Positions 1 through 11,757 of a DNA stretch of 64,000 nt are shown here, piece after piece (within the stretch, counting starts at the first letter, position 1; each line of letters begins with the position of its first letter). The stretch lies in NCBI RefSeq assembly GCF_031755915.1, contig NC_083388.1, forward strand, positions 28,489,001 to 28,553,000. The letters run 5' to 3'. The notes under the pieces were generated by a model. That model did not search any database and was not told the DNA's origin. It was given only the letters and a program-made list of their open reading frames with translations. Origin of the DNA: Ziziphus jujuba. Its lineage: Eukaryota > Streptophyta > Magnoliopsida > Rosales > Rhamnaceae. The position numbers and the translations under genes were made by a program.

Positions 1-1598
1 TTCGGCTCCTCTTGATGTTGAAAAGTTGCATACACCTACAAACTTACCTACTTTATTAGGACTATATATATATGTATATATATCTGTAATAATATTTTGT
101 TTTGCGTGGTGTGTTATCATGAAACATATGTCAACTAAGAAGGATACTAAATTGCTGGATTTCTTTACCAAATGAAATGCAGAATCTCCTTTTCTAATTA
201 TCTAGTCTGGCCCACTTATTTTCTTTGTCCTCACCGTTAGTCGAATTCATTCTCCCAAGAATCACGTTAATGGATTAGCCTAAATCAGTGAATTGGATGA
301 CTTACTTTTTGCAAGTGCACCAGTAATGGCGTGTCCTGAGAAGAAAAAGAAAATTCGGTATTTAAATGTCTATAAAAAAGGCAATTGGAAAATTGGAGCA
401 TTGAAAAAAATACTTTTGACTAAAATAGTATTCTTTCTTTCTATATTTTTCTTTAAAAGCAACGTTTCTTTTTAAATTCTTGTTATTTTGGAATTTTCAA
501 TTTTATTGAAATTATTTTGAATATGTTTGTGTAATTTTTCTTGGTTTCACAATACAATGAAATGTCCAAGGAATTGTTTGCCATGGAACTTGTCCTCCAT
601 TTTTGGGTGAAATTAAAGATCTGTTACAGAGGCTGAGAAATCTGCATCTGTTACGGAGGCTAAGAAATCCAGAGGTACATTGCGTCTCAAGAGAAGCAAA
701 AAAGGTAGCTCACTGGTTAGCCAAGGCAGCCAGGAAAAAATCTCTTTCTCTGGGCTAGGAAGCAAACTTACCTGTTGATCTCTTATCCATTCTACACCAT
801 TATGTAAGGTGCCTGTAACCGTTTCTTTCTCCAAATTGTAATGCTAATGGACCCAAAAAAAAAAAAAATGTGATATTGGTTGAGAAAATCAATTAGCAGT
901 TGAAATTGTTATTAGGCTTTGAAGCCCAAACCGATGAGTTTTGTGGCCTGTATGCTGGACGTAATAGGGGATTATGTTTTGAAGTTAGATTAGCTGTTTA
1001 ATATCATATTGCAGAATAATTGCATACAACCGCAACTTTACTCATCCCATGCTTGCTATTCTATTGAACTAACATAATAATGGTGAGGAGTTGTTGTTAA
1101 ACAGTTGGCCGTGGTCTCTGCTCAAGAGCTTCGTATAGTGTGGTCTCTAGTGGAGAATAAATTGGAAATATCATTTCTTGTTTTTAGTCCATGAAGCCCT
1201 TCACAATTCAAGAATTTCACTACATCATGGCACCACTAACTCCTTGGTCCCTTTTGCTTCTAGTGCAGGGTCTCTAACTTGACCACGAAGAGAATGAAGT
1301 TTACATATATCATTTGTAAAGGAAATCAACTTGGAAGAAAACTATCTACAACACTCTATGAATTGTAATATATATATTATTTATTTCATTCTCTATTTAT
1401 TCTTGTGAGCTAATGATTTGGTAATGCCTTCTAGCAAGATGCACCAGAAATGGTGTATCCTTAGAAGAGATAGAATTAACAGACAAGAAAAAAAGTTGGT
1501 TGTCCCTCATCTCCATGAGAAACTCGTAGAAAATGGAAAAATTACTTTCCATTCATATATAGACGGATGTTGTTGTATGGGATATGGGACTGAAAAAT
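1..1598. other. gene-poor left edge
   Basis: AT-rich sequence with no complete gene. The only protein-like piece I see is the RNase H-like relic near 650-830. Two short stretches, near 312-352 and 1432-1475, resemble each other (a 'gcaccag.aatgg' core), which suggests an old dispersed duplication. A (TA)n run sits near 63-85. Confidence 0.5.
621..830 (+). pseudogene. RNase H-like (RVT_3 type) relic of a LINE-like element
   Basis: A short plus-strand reading contains VHCVSREAKKVAHWLAKAA, then a stop, then NLPVDLLSILHHY. This matches the layout of the C-terminal end of plant RVT_3 RNase H-like domains, which read roughly 'V.REAN.VAHWLAK' followed by a short tail. No reverse transcriptase is visible upstream, so this is a fragment. 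A 27-bp direct duplication at about 621-674 (ctgttac[ag]gaggct) sits at its 5' end. The family call rests on one motif. Confidence 0.45.
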
Positions 1599-1905
1599 CT
1601 AAGATGAGGATGGATTTGGTGGAATTAAGACTTCAACACTTCCTTCAATCATCTGTATGACTTTGCCTATTGGGGGTCTATGCGACGGGTTCTCTTGAAT
1701 GCACCAAATTCCAATTTTCACATACCGTTCCACCCCCTCCAGGTCCTCCATTGCCTCCATCACTAGTTGGTTCAGGTTTCCTTTGACATAGTAGTCATAT
1801 GCACAGTCAGCAAGCACCATTTGATATTCATCTTCCACCTCTGCGTCAAAACATTTCCTGCTGCAGTAAGTTCGAAGAACAAAATGCCATAGCTGTAAAG
1901 CTCAA
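1599..1905 (-). pseudogene. 3' fragment of a G-type lectin receptor kinase
   Basis: Read on the minus strand, the fragment starts at kinase subdomain IX (ELYSYGILFFEL, compare VDVYSFGVILLEI in the intact paralogue at 17315-19744). It runs through CSRKCFDAEVEDEYQ and ADCAYDYYVKGNL to the end of the kinase (CIQENPSHRPPIGKVIQMIEG) and the paralogue-like tail VEVLIPPNPSSS plus stop. A frameshift near 1860-1868 separates the first segment from the rest. The invariant Trp of 'DWAYD' is Cys here, and the usual 'RPTMKKV' is RPPIGKV. Everything upstream of subdomain IX is missing, because retroelement sequence begins immediately at about 1906. It is a dead paralogue of the two intact kinases further right, in the same orientation. 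Confidence 0.85.
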
Positions 1906-1922
1906 AATGGAAGCCGCCTAGA

Positions 1923-4900
1923 GAAGGTAAGGATGCTTCCAAACCTAAGAACTCTTGTTTCTTATGCGATGGTCCACATTGGGTTAGAGATTGCCCAAAG
2001 AGGAAGGCATTGAATGCCATGACCACCCAATACGAGGTGAGACAAGAGGAAGAAGCCAACATGGGCTCCTTGCAAGTATTGAATGCCATCAAGGCCACTC
2101 CTAAGGATTCAAAGAAAGGTGGCCTAATGTTTGTAGAAGCAAAGATTAATGGAGTGCTCACCAAAGCATTGGTGGACACGGGGGCTACGCACAACTTCCT
2201 ATCGGTTGAAGAGGCACAACGACTTGGCGTCAAGGCCTTGAAAGAGGGTGGATCAATGAAGGCGATTAAGTCGGCTGCAAAGCCCATCCATAGGGTTGCT
2301 AGAGGTGGACAAGCCACCATTGGAGAATGGGTGGGCCAATTAAACTTATCGGTAGTTCCCATGGATGACTTCAAGGTCATTCTAGGCATGGAGTTCCTAG
2401 ACCAAGTGAAGGCCTTCCCCCTTCCATTTGCAAACTCTATGCGCATCATGGATGGAGGGATGACTTGCATGGTACCTACGGAAAGGGGTAGCAAGATGGA
2501 GGCCAAAGCCTTATCGGCCATGCAATTTAAGAAGGGCATTAAAAAGAAGGAGCAAAGCTATCTAGTTGTTGTTCAAGAGCTCAATAAGGACGTCCTAATA
2601 TCTTCCGAAGTGCAAACGGTGCTACAAGAGTTCAAGGACGTGATGCCCAAGGAGCTGCCCAAAAAACTACCACCTAGGATGGAGGTAGACCATAAGATCG
2701 AGCTGGAACCGGAGTCCAAGCCACCCGCCATGAGCCCCTATCACATGGCACCGCCAAAATTGGAAGAGCTTAGGAGGCAACTCAAGGACCTTGTCGATGC
2801 GGGTTACATCAGGCCTTCGAAAGCTCCATATGGTGCACCGGTGCTGTTCCAAAAGAAGAAGGATGGGTCACTGCGGATGTGTATCGACTATTGAGCTTTG
2901 AACAAGATCACCATCAAGAACAAGTACCCCATCCCTCTCATTGTGGATCTCTTCGATTAACTTGGCCAGGAAAAGTACTTCACCAAACTTGACCTTCGCT
3001 CCGGGTACTATCAAGTGCGTATAGCCGAAGGTGATGAGGCCAAGACCACATGCATCACAAGGTATGGTTCCTATGAATTCCTAGTGATGCCTTTTGGTTT
3101 GACAAATGCTCCTGTAACATTTTGCACCTTGATGAATAAGCTATTCCACCCATATCTTGATCGCTTTGTAGTAGTATATTTGGATGATATTGTCATATAT
3201 AGCAATACTATGGAAAAACACTTACAACACCTTAGACAAGTCTTCCAAGTGCTACGAGATAATGAGCTATATATCAAGCTGGAGAAGTGCTCCTTCACAC
3301 AAAAAGAAGTTATGTTCTTGGGGAACAAGATCAAGGATGGGAAACTTATGATGGATAAAGCAAAGGTGCAAGCTATACAGGAGTGGGAACCACCAACCAA
3401 GGTGCATGAATTAAGATCTTTCTTGGGCCTTGTCAACTACTACCGACGGTTTATCAAAGGATACTCGGCAAGGGCTACTCCGTTGACCAACATGTTGAAG
3501 AAAAACCAAGCTTGAGGTTGGACGGAGAAGTGTCAACTAGCCTTCGAAGACCTAAAGAAAGCAATCACGGAGGAACTGGTGTTATGCCTGCCCGACCACT
3601 CTAGGCCATTCGAAGTGCATATGGATGCATCGGACTTTGCCATAGGTGGGGTGCTAATGCAAGATGGGCATCCAATTGCATTCGAAAGCAAAAAGCTCAA
3701 TGACACAGAGCGGCGTTATACGGTGCAAGAAAAGGAGATGACGGTGGTCATCCATTGCCTGCGCACGTGGAGGCATTACCTTTTAGGGAGCTCCTTCACC
3801 ATTATGACGGATAACATTGCCACCAGTTACTTCCAAAGCCAAAAGAAACTCACCCCCAAGCAAGCTCGTTGGCAAGACTTCTTGGCGGAGTTCCATTACA
3901 AGATGGAGTACAAGCCGGGAAAGGGGAATATGGTGGCGGAAGCGCTTAGCAGGAAGGCCGAACTTGCATCCATAAGTCGGCCCGAGTGCATCTTGCTAGA
4001 ACGCATCAAGGAAGGACTCCCACAAGACCCCATAGCCAAGACCATCATGGCCCTAGTCAACGAGGGAAAGACTAGGCGGTTTTGGGTAAGAGATGATTTG
4101 CTTTACACCACGGGGGACCGTATATATGTGCCCAAGAAGGATAATCTAAGAAGGGAATTGATCAAGGAGTGCCATGACACCAAGTGGGCTGGCCACCCAG
4201 GCACTCGACGTACCCTAGCCGTAATAGGAGCCACATATTATTGGCCCCATATGAGGGACGATGTGGAGGTCTATATGAGGATGTGTCTTGTGTGCCAACA
4301 AGACAATGTAGAGCAAAAGCAACAAGGAGGGTTGCTAGATCCGTTGCCCATTCCGAACGGACCTTGGGAGAGTGTTTCGATGGATTTCATCACTTGTTTA
4401 CCTAAGTCGGAGGGCTATGGTAGCATTATCGTCGTAGTGGATCGGTTTAGCAAATATGCTACCTTTATCCCTGCACCTAAGGATTGCACGGTAGCGGAGA
4501 CGGCCTGACTATTTCTAAGGCATGTGGTGAAGCTGTGGGGAGTACCTAGCAACATAGTAAGTGATCGAGACCCTCGATTCACTGGAAGATTTTGGACCGA
4601 GCTCTTCAAACTTCTTGGTTTGGATTTAAACTTCTCCACTAGCTTCCACCCATAAAGTGATGGGCAAACGGAGCGCACTAATGCCTTATTGGAGCTCTAC
4701 TTGAGGCATTATGTGAGTGCCAACCAAAGAGATTGGGCTAAGTTACTGGATGTGGCTCAATTCTCCTACAACCTACAACGGAGTGAATAAACTAATAGGA
4801 GTCCATTCGAGATCGTGATGGGGAAACAACCCATGACTCCTAATGCCCTAGCCCTAAGCTATGGAGGCAAAAGCCCTACTGCCTACAGGTTTGCCAAGTC

Positions 4901-5462
4901 TTAGGAGGAACAAGCCGATTTAGCTAGAGCATACTTGGACAAGGCATCTAAAAAGATGAAGAAGTGGGCAGATACCAAGAGAAGGCATGTAGCATTCGAA
5001 GAAGGGGAGTTGGTCATGGTAAAGCTACTGCCCCAACAATTCAAGGCTCTACAGAAGGTACATAAGGGGTTGGTTCGACGCTATGAAGGACCATTTCCTA
5101 TTGTGAGGAAGGTGGGTAAGGTTTCCTATCAACTACAACTTCCTCCTAAGTTGAAGATTCATCCTGTTTTCCATGTGAGTGTCTTGAAGCCTTACCATCA
5201 AGACATGGAAGACCCTAGTCGTGGGGAATCAAAGAGGGCACCTACGGCGGTTGTGACATCGTTTGATAAGGACGTAGAGGCTATACTTGTAGATCGGGTC
5301 ATACGATGTAGAGGAGTGCCTAACTATACGGAGTACCTAGTGAAGTGGAAGAACCTACCGGATAGTGAAGCTAGTTGGGAGCATGAAGAGGCTTTATGGC
5401 AATTTAGAGACCACATTCGGAGGTTCAAGGAAGAAGACACGACGAGCGTGTCGCGAGATTAG
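1923..5462 (+). pseudogene. chromovirus gag-pol polyprotein remnant with seven stops
   Basis: One reading frame runs for about 1,180 codons with no frameshift. In order: zinc knuckle CFLCDGPHWVRDC at 1956-1994; aspartic protease core VDTGATHNF near 2171-2200; reverse transcriptase with catalytic YLDD at 3177-3188; RNase H from about 3600 (HMDASDFAIGGVL) to 3930; integrase zinc-binding HHCC region near 4170-4310 and core from about 4368 (MDFITCLP, SDRDPRF); chromodomain near 5283-5420. The frame is interrupted by stops at 2892 (TGA), 2958 (TAA), 3513 (TGA), 4506 (TGA), 4653 (TAA), 4788 (TAA) and 4902 (TAG). Each is one C-to-T or G-to-A change away from a codon that fits the family. The element cannot encode its own products. 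Confidence 0.9.
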
Positions 5463-5473
5463 GTGGGGGAGGG

Positions 5474-5931
5474 TGTCACGTCCCGTCCAGAAGAGGTGAA
5501 AACCTTGAGGTTTGGCTGGAACGTTCTACACTCTCCATGAGGATTCAAGAGAGGCCCGGATTATTCTAGAAGATTCAAGAGAAACCTAGACTAATATAGA
5601 TGAGAATCAGTCTAGAATACTCCATGTAAATATCTTGTACATAACCCTAGAATAATCTAGAACCCTAACTAGATAGGTGACATGTGTACATATCTAGAAC
5701 CTTGTATTTGTGTGATACATGCCAAGCCTTCCATATAAAAGGTTGGATTCTTATTTGTAACACATCCAAGAATTCTAGCAATACAAGTATTCTCCACATT
5801 CTCTCAAACTCTTCTACTTCCTATTCTCTTACTCTTAGCTTCCGCATCGTGATAGCTTGTGAGCAAGGCTTACTTAGCAAAGGAGGTGCTAAGTGCCGCA
5901 CGGGAGTGTTGGAAAAGTTAGGCCCGTGACA
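5474..5931 (+). repeat. 3' LTR of the chromovirus
   Basis: It starts with TGTCACG directly after the purine-rich GGTGGGGGAGGG and ends with CGTGACA, a perfect 7-bp inverted terminal repeat, giving 458 bp. A TATA box (TATAAAA, 5733-5739) sits inside, as expected for the U3 promoter. No second LTR is present in the window. Confidence 0.88.
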
Positions 5932-6402
5932 CAAGACTTTGAAAAAATTAGGGGAATTTGGTTCGATACCCTTATTTTAAACACCTTAATGTGAAATACC
6001 CTCCCTCTTTTAAATCTTTTTTATCTACCCACCCTCTTTTCATTATTCCAACCTTACCCTTACTCTATAAACCATGTACAATTTCTTTCTCACTCTTATC
6101 AATATCCCACCTACCACATTTCATATCCAATTTCTCTCTTTCTTTCTTTCTTCTCATAGTGCTTTCTGATGTTGGATTCGAAGGGCAATCTTGAAGCTGT
6201 GGAAGGAGGTTTTATGCTTAATTTCAGGCATCCAAATGGTAGACCATAGCACACACGACATTGATTCTGAAGCAGTGGAGAGAGAGAGAGAGAGAGAGAG
6301 AGTTGCAGGGAGCTTTTGTGTGATTAGTTTGCTGATTTCTTTCTTTGACCATAGACTTGGAATCGAATTAAGAAATCACTCGGACCGCTGAGTTCATTAG
6401 CA
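5932..6402. other. spacer with (GA)n run upstream of the DPH2 relic
   Basis: No gene is visible. A (GA)12 run at about 6279-6302 lies roughly 100 bp upstream of the relic's first ATG. GA/CT runs also occur in the leaders of intact genes in this window, so this may be the remains of the ancestral leader. Confidence 0.45.
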
Positions 6403-8596
6403 ATGGCGGCTTCACCAGAGTCGCTTTACAGGTGATTACTCCTCTTTGATTCTCGTGTCTTTTTCTTTTTTTTTTCTTTGGAAAAACTAAAACATATGAA
6501 GTAGCAGAAATAGATTATTTTGAGCTGCCTTTTTACTAAGTTTTTAGGGCGATTATGTTTTGGTTTGTGAATAGAACTAAACTAACCAAGTTTGTAAAAT
6601 TCATTTCCCATATGAGCTCCTAAATGAGTTAGTGATAGTTGGGAGTGTTTTGCTGGACAAGCTTTGGTGTCTACGAGAATCTCAATCCGATAGAGACTGG
6701 AATGGCAACGTAAAATATGTATCTTTGTTTATGATGGCCGACACAATGTACAGTAGCTGTTGCATGGATGAGGATGGAGCATCGCACATCAATGCTGATT
6801 ATGTCGTGCACTACGGGCACGCATGCTTCAGCTCGTGAGTTCTCGTTAATAATACCTTTACTAAAGCCTTTTTTTTTTCCAAACTATATTATAGGATTGT
6901 TTGTTTTAAAGCCGAAAAAAAAAAAAACAATGAGTTTTTGTACCAAACTCATAAGACATTATTCTGAGAAATTTTGTCTTAGCTGTAAATTGTTGTGTCT
7001 CAATCTGTTTGCGATCTTTTTTGGCATCAGGATTAGGTTTTGAAGCCAATGAAGCTTCTTCTTCTTTTTTTACCTTTTGAACTTAAAAAGTGGTTATTTT
7101 GTTTCTGTATATTATGCAACAATTAATTTTAGTTTCATAGTTTCAAAAGCCTCTTCTTTTTCATTATTGGAAGGACTACAACTCTTCCAGCATTCTTTGT
7201 TTTTGGAAAAGCTTCAACTGGTGTGTCCAATTGTGTAAAAAATTTATCAGATCATGCTATGAGAAATGGCAAACCTGTCCTGGTAAAGTGGTTTACTAGA
7301 GAATTATTATTATGAACTTCTATGCTTTACTAAATTTGCAATAAGCATGCTTTTTTTTTTTTTCACCTTTAGGAGGATTTCGTACTGAGATCATGTCGTT
7401 TCACATGTAGCCAAAACAAATTATCTCAGCTATCCAATCTCAACAAAGTTCATTCAATCTAAATGCAGGTCCCCTTTAGGCTAGAATATGCACATTTGAT
7501 ACAGCATATAAGAGATGAAATGGTAGAAGCATGTATGAGTAGCTCTAGATTAGAAATCCAATTTGCTGAAACTATGTCTTTGGACATGAATCCATCAAAA
7601 TCTCATAAGATCTCCAATGGGAGCTTGGAAGCAGCTAATGTCTTCTCTGATGATAAATGTATCAGGACAGTAGTTGGTAATAGATATACCATTGGAGGCT
7701 TGGTCTGGGAATTACATGAGGAAAACAAAATGGAGGACTACTTGTTTTTTTGGATTGGTTGTGGAAATGCTGCATTTGCAAGTGTTGTACTGACGTTAAA
7801 TGGTTGTGAAATAGGTATACATATAAGTTACCTGGTTTTGTATGAAATTTATTGTGTCTGCATGTAATATTGCTTAAGATATTTATTGTGTTATTAAGTT
7901 TACTTTTCCTTTTGCCAAATTCTTCTAGTATATGCAAGTCCTTGTGCTAGTTCTCTCTCTCTTTCTCTAAATTAATAAATCTTTCTTTAATTATGGTATT
8001 ACTGGTTTTAATCAAATATGATGCAAAGTCAAATTGCATGGTGACAGACTTATCTCAACAAAGAAGAAATCTTAAGCATAGGTATGGTCTCAAATAATGG
8101 TACTCTCTTTTCTCCTTTCTAAAACTCCACTCCCCTACTTGTATTAATGTACAATTTGTTTTACTAAAAAAGTGATGATGTTTGTACAGATGTTACCTGG
8201 TCAAGAGAAGGCAAAGGATGTGAACATTATTGGTTTTCTAGTTGGAACTCTTGGTGTAGGTGTGTTCCTGTAGGCTCCTTTAATATTTCTCCTGTAGTAA
8301 TTTACTCTGCATTTTTCATCTTTAGATAAGGCATGGCTTTTCACTGTGTTGGGATTCTAGTAAATTTTTATGGATCTTATCATGCACAGCTTGCTAAAAG
8401 AAAACTTTATTGAATGATTTATTTTTTCCCAATTCGTAGTAATTTTTTTGACATACATTATTTATTTATTTGTTTTTATAATTTCCACCATCATAAGTTT
8501 AGCATATGTATGTATAATTCCACAACTATTGATGCAGCTGGTTACCTACACATGATTAATCTGCAAAATGATGGTTTGGTTATTGATTATATATGA
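6403..8596 (+). pseudogene. DPH2: DPH2 (diphthamide synthesis subunit 2) exon relic
   Basis: DPH2 pairs with DPH1 in the radical-SAM step that starts diphthamide on elongation factor 2. Exon-like blocks in family order are 6403-6431 (MAASPESLY), ~6575-6834 ([25 protein letters not shown]), 7174-7282 (TTTLPAFFVFGKAS), 7469-7814 (LEYAHLIQHIRDEM, IGGLVWELHE, VVLTLNGCE), ~8011-8081 (VTDLSQQRRNLK), 8190-8259 (AKDVNIIGFLVGTLGV) and 8538-~8572 (AGYLHMI). Introns are retained, so this is not a processed copy. Several changes break it: frame discontinuity near 6590-6600, no AG acceptor visible before the ~8011 block, and two extra bases near 8203 between CYLV and EKAKD. The C-terminal half of the protein is absent. 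Some middle exons are still cleanly open, so decay is recent or the segment was captured by duplication. Confidence 0.85.
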
Positions 8597-8599
8597 ATT

Positions 8600-9204
8600 T
8601 ATTGTTCATAAACTCATCAAATTTTTTGGACGTCATTTGGTTTGGAAGTGGTGAAAAGATAAGAATCTTTTATGGGATTTATATTACAATTATTTAATTT
8701 TCTTTTTCTTTTGTCATTTTTAATATCCATATGTCAATTAGTCCATTTGAGTGTCTTGTAAAAGCTAATTTATTCCATAAGACCCCTACTTTAATGGATT
8801 TCTAAAGGTATATGTGGAGAATAAAATATTTTTCTATATGTGGAGAATATAAGATATTTTTCTTTCCATCGTTTGGTCAAGAGGCTCAAGCTAATATTAC
8901 CAAGAAGTTCATATTCTAAAATGAGATTGAAATGTAAACATAATAGAAATTTTAACTTTTTCATGAAAACGTGTTAGGAATTGTTTTCTCTTTCTTTATC
9001 CTTTTTTTTAATAAAATTCAAACTCCAAGCATGGCAATAAGTTGGGGAAATTGTTTTGTTATTCAATATTAATGTGATGGTTAATAATGCTCCTAACAAA
9101 CAACAACTTCCTCAAGACAGTTTATTTCCACATATAATTATCAATGTTAGAATAAGAAGACAAGATCAAAATTTGAATCTTATATGTATATAAGCTGAAA
9201 CTTC
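8600..9204. other. gene-free AT-rich stretch
   Basis: AT-rich sequence without a protein-like reading. The DPH2 C-terminal exons would be expected here but I cannot find them. Confidence 0.5.
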
Positions 9205-10190
9205 ATGGAGAAATTTCCAAATTATCGTTGCTTTCCTTTGCCACCTTTGCGAAAAAAAGAAGCACACTTGAATGCCTTCTATTATATAGATTCTACAGTT
9301 TTATGTCCTCATAAATTACGTGCTGTAGAAACGATTCCAAATTATGATCCATGTAGAGAGGTAACTATCCATCCAATGCCATATTTCCTTTCAAATTCTT
9401 ATTAACACAAAAGGGTCCTTATAGAAATGAAAGAGAAAGAAATAAATTTTGAAGTATTTTTAAAGGTTCCCTACGTGCATAAATTGTACGTAACAAACTT
9501 TTGCTACTTTGTGAGTGTGTGAGAGTGAAGGTTGAAAGTATATATAATGTGCGTACAATATGAAATATATTAATGTATTGGCATAGCATTTCTGGACTTG
9601 AATTTGTTGGATAAGTTTTAGGAAAAAAGTTTATTGTGATATGCAGCCTCTATGTGAGCTTTTGTTTCCACGAAGAGCATCTGTTTTCTTGGAAATTATA
9701 TACTTGCTATTACTTAAATTTTCAATGACATGCAAATAGCTTCTTGATTCATGCTATACGGTTAATAGTTCAATGCACTTGACAAGCTGCAAAAATATCT
9801 CTCGAAACTCACTTGCTTATGAAGATAATCCAAATGGTTGGACAGCTTTCTATTTTCAATTGATGCGTGCAGAATACCCTCACCTCAATGGCATGAAGAA
9901 ATTGCTTAAATTTTTGCTAGGATATGAAAATTGACGTAATTTTTTGTAACATTGTCTCTTTTTTATTGTGTCATTTTGATCTTCTAATAATGCTCTAAAT
10001 TGTCAAACCACTTGAATATTTTATATTTTAATTTAAAGCTTTTTTTTTTAATGAAATTTATGATTTTCAATTGAACACTTCATACATGAAACATGTAAAA
10101 CTGAGTCTTTAGATCCAAAAACAACTATTCTTGTACTTGAAGACAGATATGGACTTCATGCAATTGATACATTGGACCCTGACATGGTAA
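9205..10190 (+). other. three unrecognised exon-like segments
   Basis: Three plus-strand blocks read like real protein but I cannot assign a family. Block 1 (about 9205-9360) contains FPNYRCFPLPPLRKKEAHLN and CPHKLRAVETIPNYDP and ends at a GT donor (gag|gtaact). Block 2 (about 9800-9935) contains YEDNPNGWTAFYFQLMRAEY and GMKKLLKFLLGYEN. Block 3 (about 10085-10187) contains PKTTILVLEDRYGLHAIDTL and ends at a GT donor (atg|gtaagg). Composition and donor sites argue for exons of one gene or gene relic. They may follow DPH2 as a separate fragment. I do not claim a function. Confidence 0.4.
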
Positions 10191-11757
10191 GGCCTAAATT
10201 CTTGTCTTTAAATTTATTTAAGTTCTTATATTATGAAGCTAATTTTTGCGTTTATTTTGCTACTTGTATGAATTTTTTTAACGAGAAACTTCCAGATTTC
10301 TTTTGCAGATATTTCTTACTATCCTAGTTTTGGAGGATTACCTACATCCTTCTAGAATCCCAAACCTGTTGTTGATATCCTCAACAATTCCTTCCTTCTA
10401 TCTTGCCAGTTTTGGTGTTTGTGTTGTTCAAAGTGTAATCTGAAATATTTATTCCAGTTAAGCTCAAATAACCAATTCTAATGGCATCTTATGGAGTATA
10501 TGTAGGCAACATTAGGACTTTTTATATTATAATGAGCAGCCCATCCTATCAAGTGGCATCTTTAACAATGTATTTATTTGCATGCTTTTACTAGTTGGTT
10601 TATGCAGACAAGTTTCACTTTGAACTATATGTCTCTCACAATAACTTCATGTAAGATTCTCTAATAAAAATTTTCAATCTTTCACACTTAACATGGTAAT
10701 GTTGCCAACCTGTTAACCTCACTAGTATATGTAGGAAATTGATAATAAAGCTCTGCCTCCTAGAGTTGATTACTTTACATTTTGAAAGGTAGAAGATGTG
10801 GTTAGCTCTTAGCAACATGCTAGAAAAGGGTTTTGTCTTAGGCAAAATTGCAATCAACAAAGCAAACAACTTTGATGACAGACACCTATTGTCTTCAACA
10901 TGTTGCCTTCTTTTGATTAAAACAGAAAAAAAAAAAGTTCACTGAAAAAATAAGTTATGGTGGTTGAAGTGGATCAGAAATTTTAGGTGTTCAAACAAGT
11001 TCCCTAATGTGTGTTTCGTGTAACAAAAGTTACTAGTGCAGGTTTTGCCTTAATGAAGAATGTTTTATTTTCTGGAGCTTCTTGGGTTGTAGGTGCTTTA
11101 AATAAGATTGTGAAACCAGCCAGAAGATTGAGGAGAACGTAGGAAAGTGATTGAATAGGAACAAAAAGAAGAAAAATGGCATAAAACTATGCTCAAGCTT
11201 ATCCATCCGAGTCTACACCAAACAAGGATCAGCCATCTAAGGATGAACCTGCTCAAGGTTTGATGCTGAGATATGGTCCTGTAAAGTAAATACTTTTTAG
11301 CATTTGTATTCTGTTCTATTTAGAAGTGGCCCTTTTCTAGGCCATTGGGTGATTGATGAGAGTTCATCTATGCCTTTGTATGTGACAATTTCCTATAATT
11401 TACTGATATTTATGGAGCTATCTATTTCTTTTTTCATACATTCTCAAATGGTGACTTGCAAGTGATATAATTTTGTTTTTATAATTTCGAACCTTTAATT
11501 TTTTTCTTCTCTTATTGCTTGTTATGCTTTCGCACCGCCGCATTGTGCAATGGATTTATGCTGTTTTTATTATTGTGTTTTTTTATCTTTTGACTGATTG
11601 CTTCACAATGTTTGTACTCTTGGAATGTATGTCAAGTTATGAGTTGTGAAATGGAAGTTCAGCCAACATAATGAATACTCAGGATACCGCAATTATATTT
11701 TAGGTTAGAGATGTGCAACATAACGTTAGTTGGATGTCGAAGTCACAAACGTACGAT
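10191..11757. other. mostly non-coding, one short protein-like segment
   Basis: No complete gene. Around 11041-11140 a plus-strand reading gives ALMKNVLFSGASWVVGALNK and then KPARRLRR before a stop, preceded by an AG acceptor. A second reading (STPNKDQPSKDEPAQGLMLR) lies near 11190-11280. Neither is recognised. The rest shows nothing I can support. Confidence 0.35.

Larger units (their letters stand above)
1906..5931 (+). mobile_element. 5'-truncated Ty3/gypsy chromovirus (Galadriel-like)
   Basis: The element keeps the end of gag (zinc knuckle), the whole pol order protease, reverse transcriptase, RNase H and integrase, a C-terminal chromodomain, a polypurine tract (about 5462-5473) and a 458-bp 3' LTR. 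The 5' LTR, primer-binding site and most of gag are absent: kinase-derived sequence abuts the gag end at about 1906. Integrase after RNase H places it in Ty3/gypsy, and a real chromodomain places it among chromoviruses. The knuckle spacing CX2CX3HX4C and the chromodomain (YLVKWKNLPDSEASWE) resemble the Galadriel clade, a call made from memory of clade features. With one LTR and no matching 5' end, it was truncated after insertion, probably by recombination or deletion. Confidence 0.9.

Noticed and set aside
1772..2539. 255-codon minus-strand ORF
   Set aside because: Mostly the antisense of the gag-protease region. Only its last residues (FELYSYGILFFEL) are meaningful, as part of the kinase relic.
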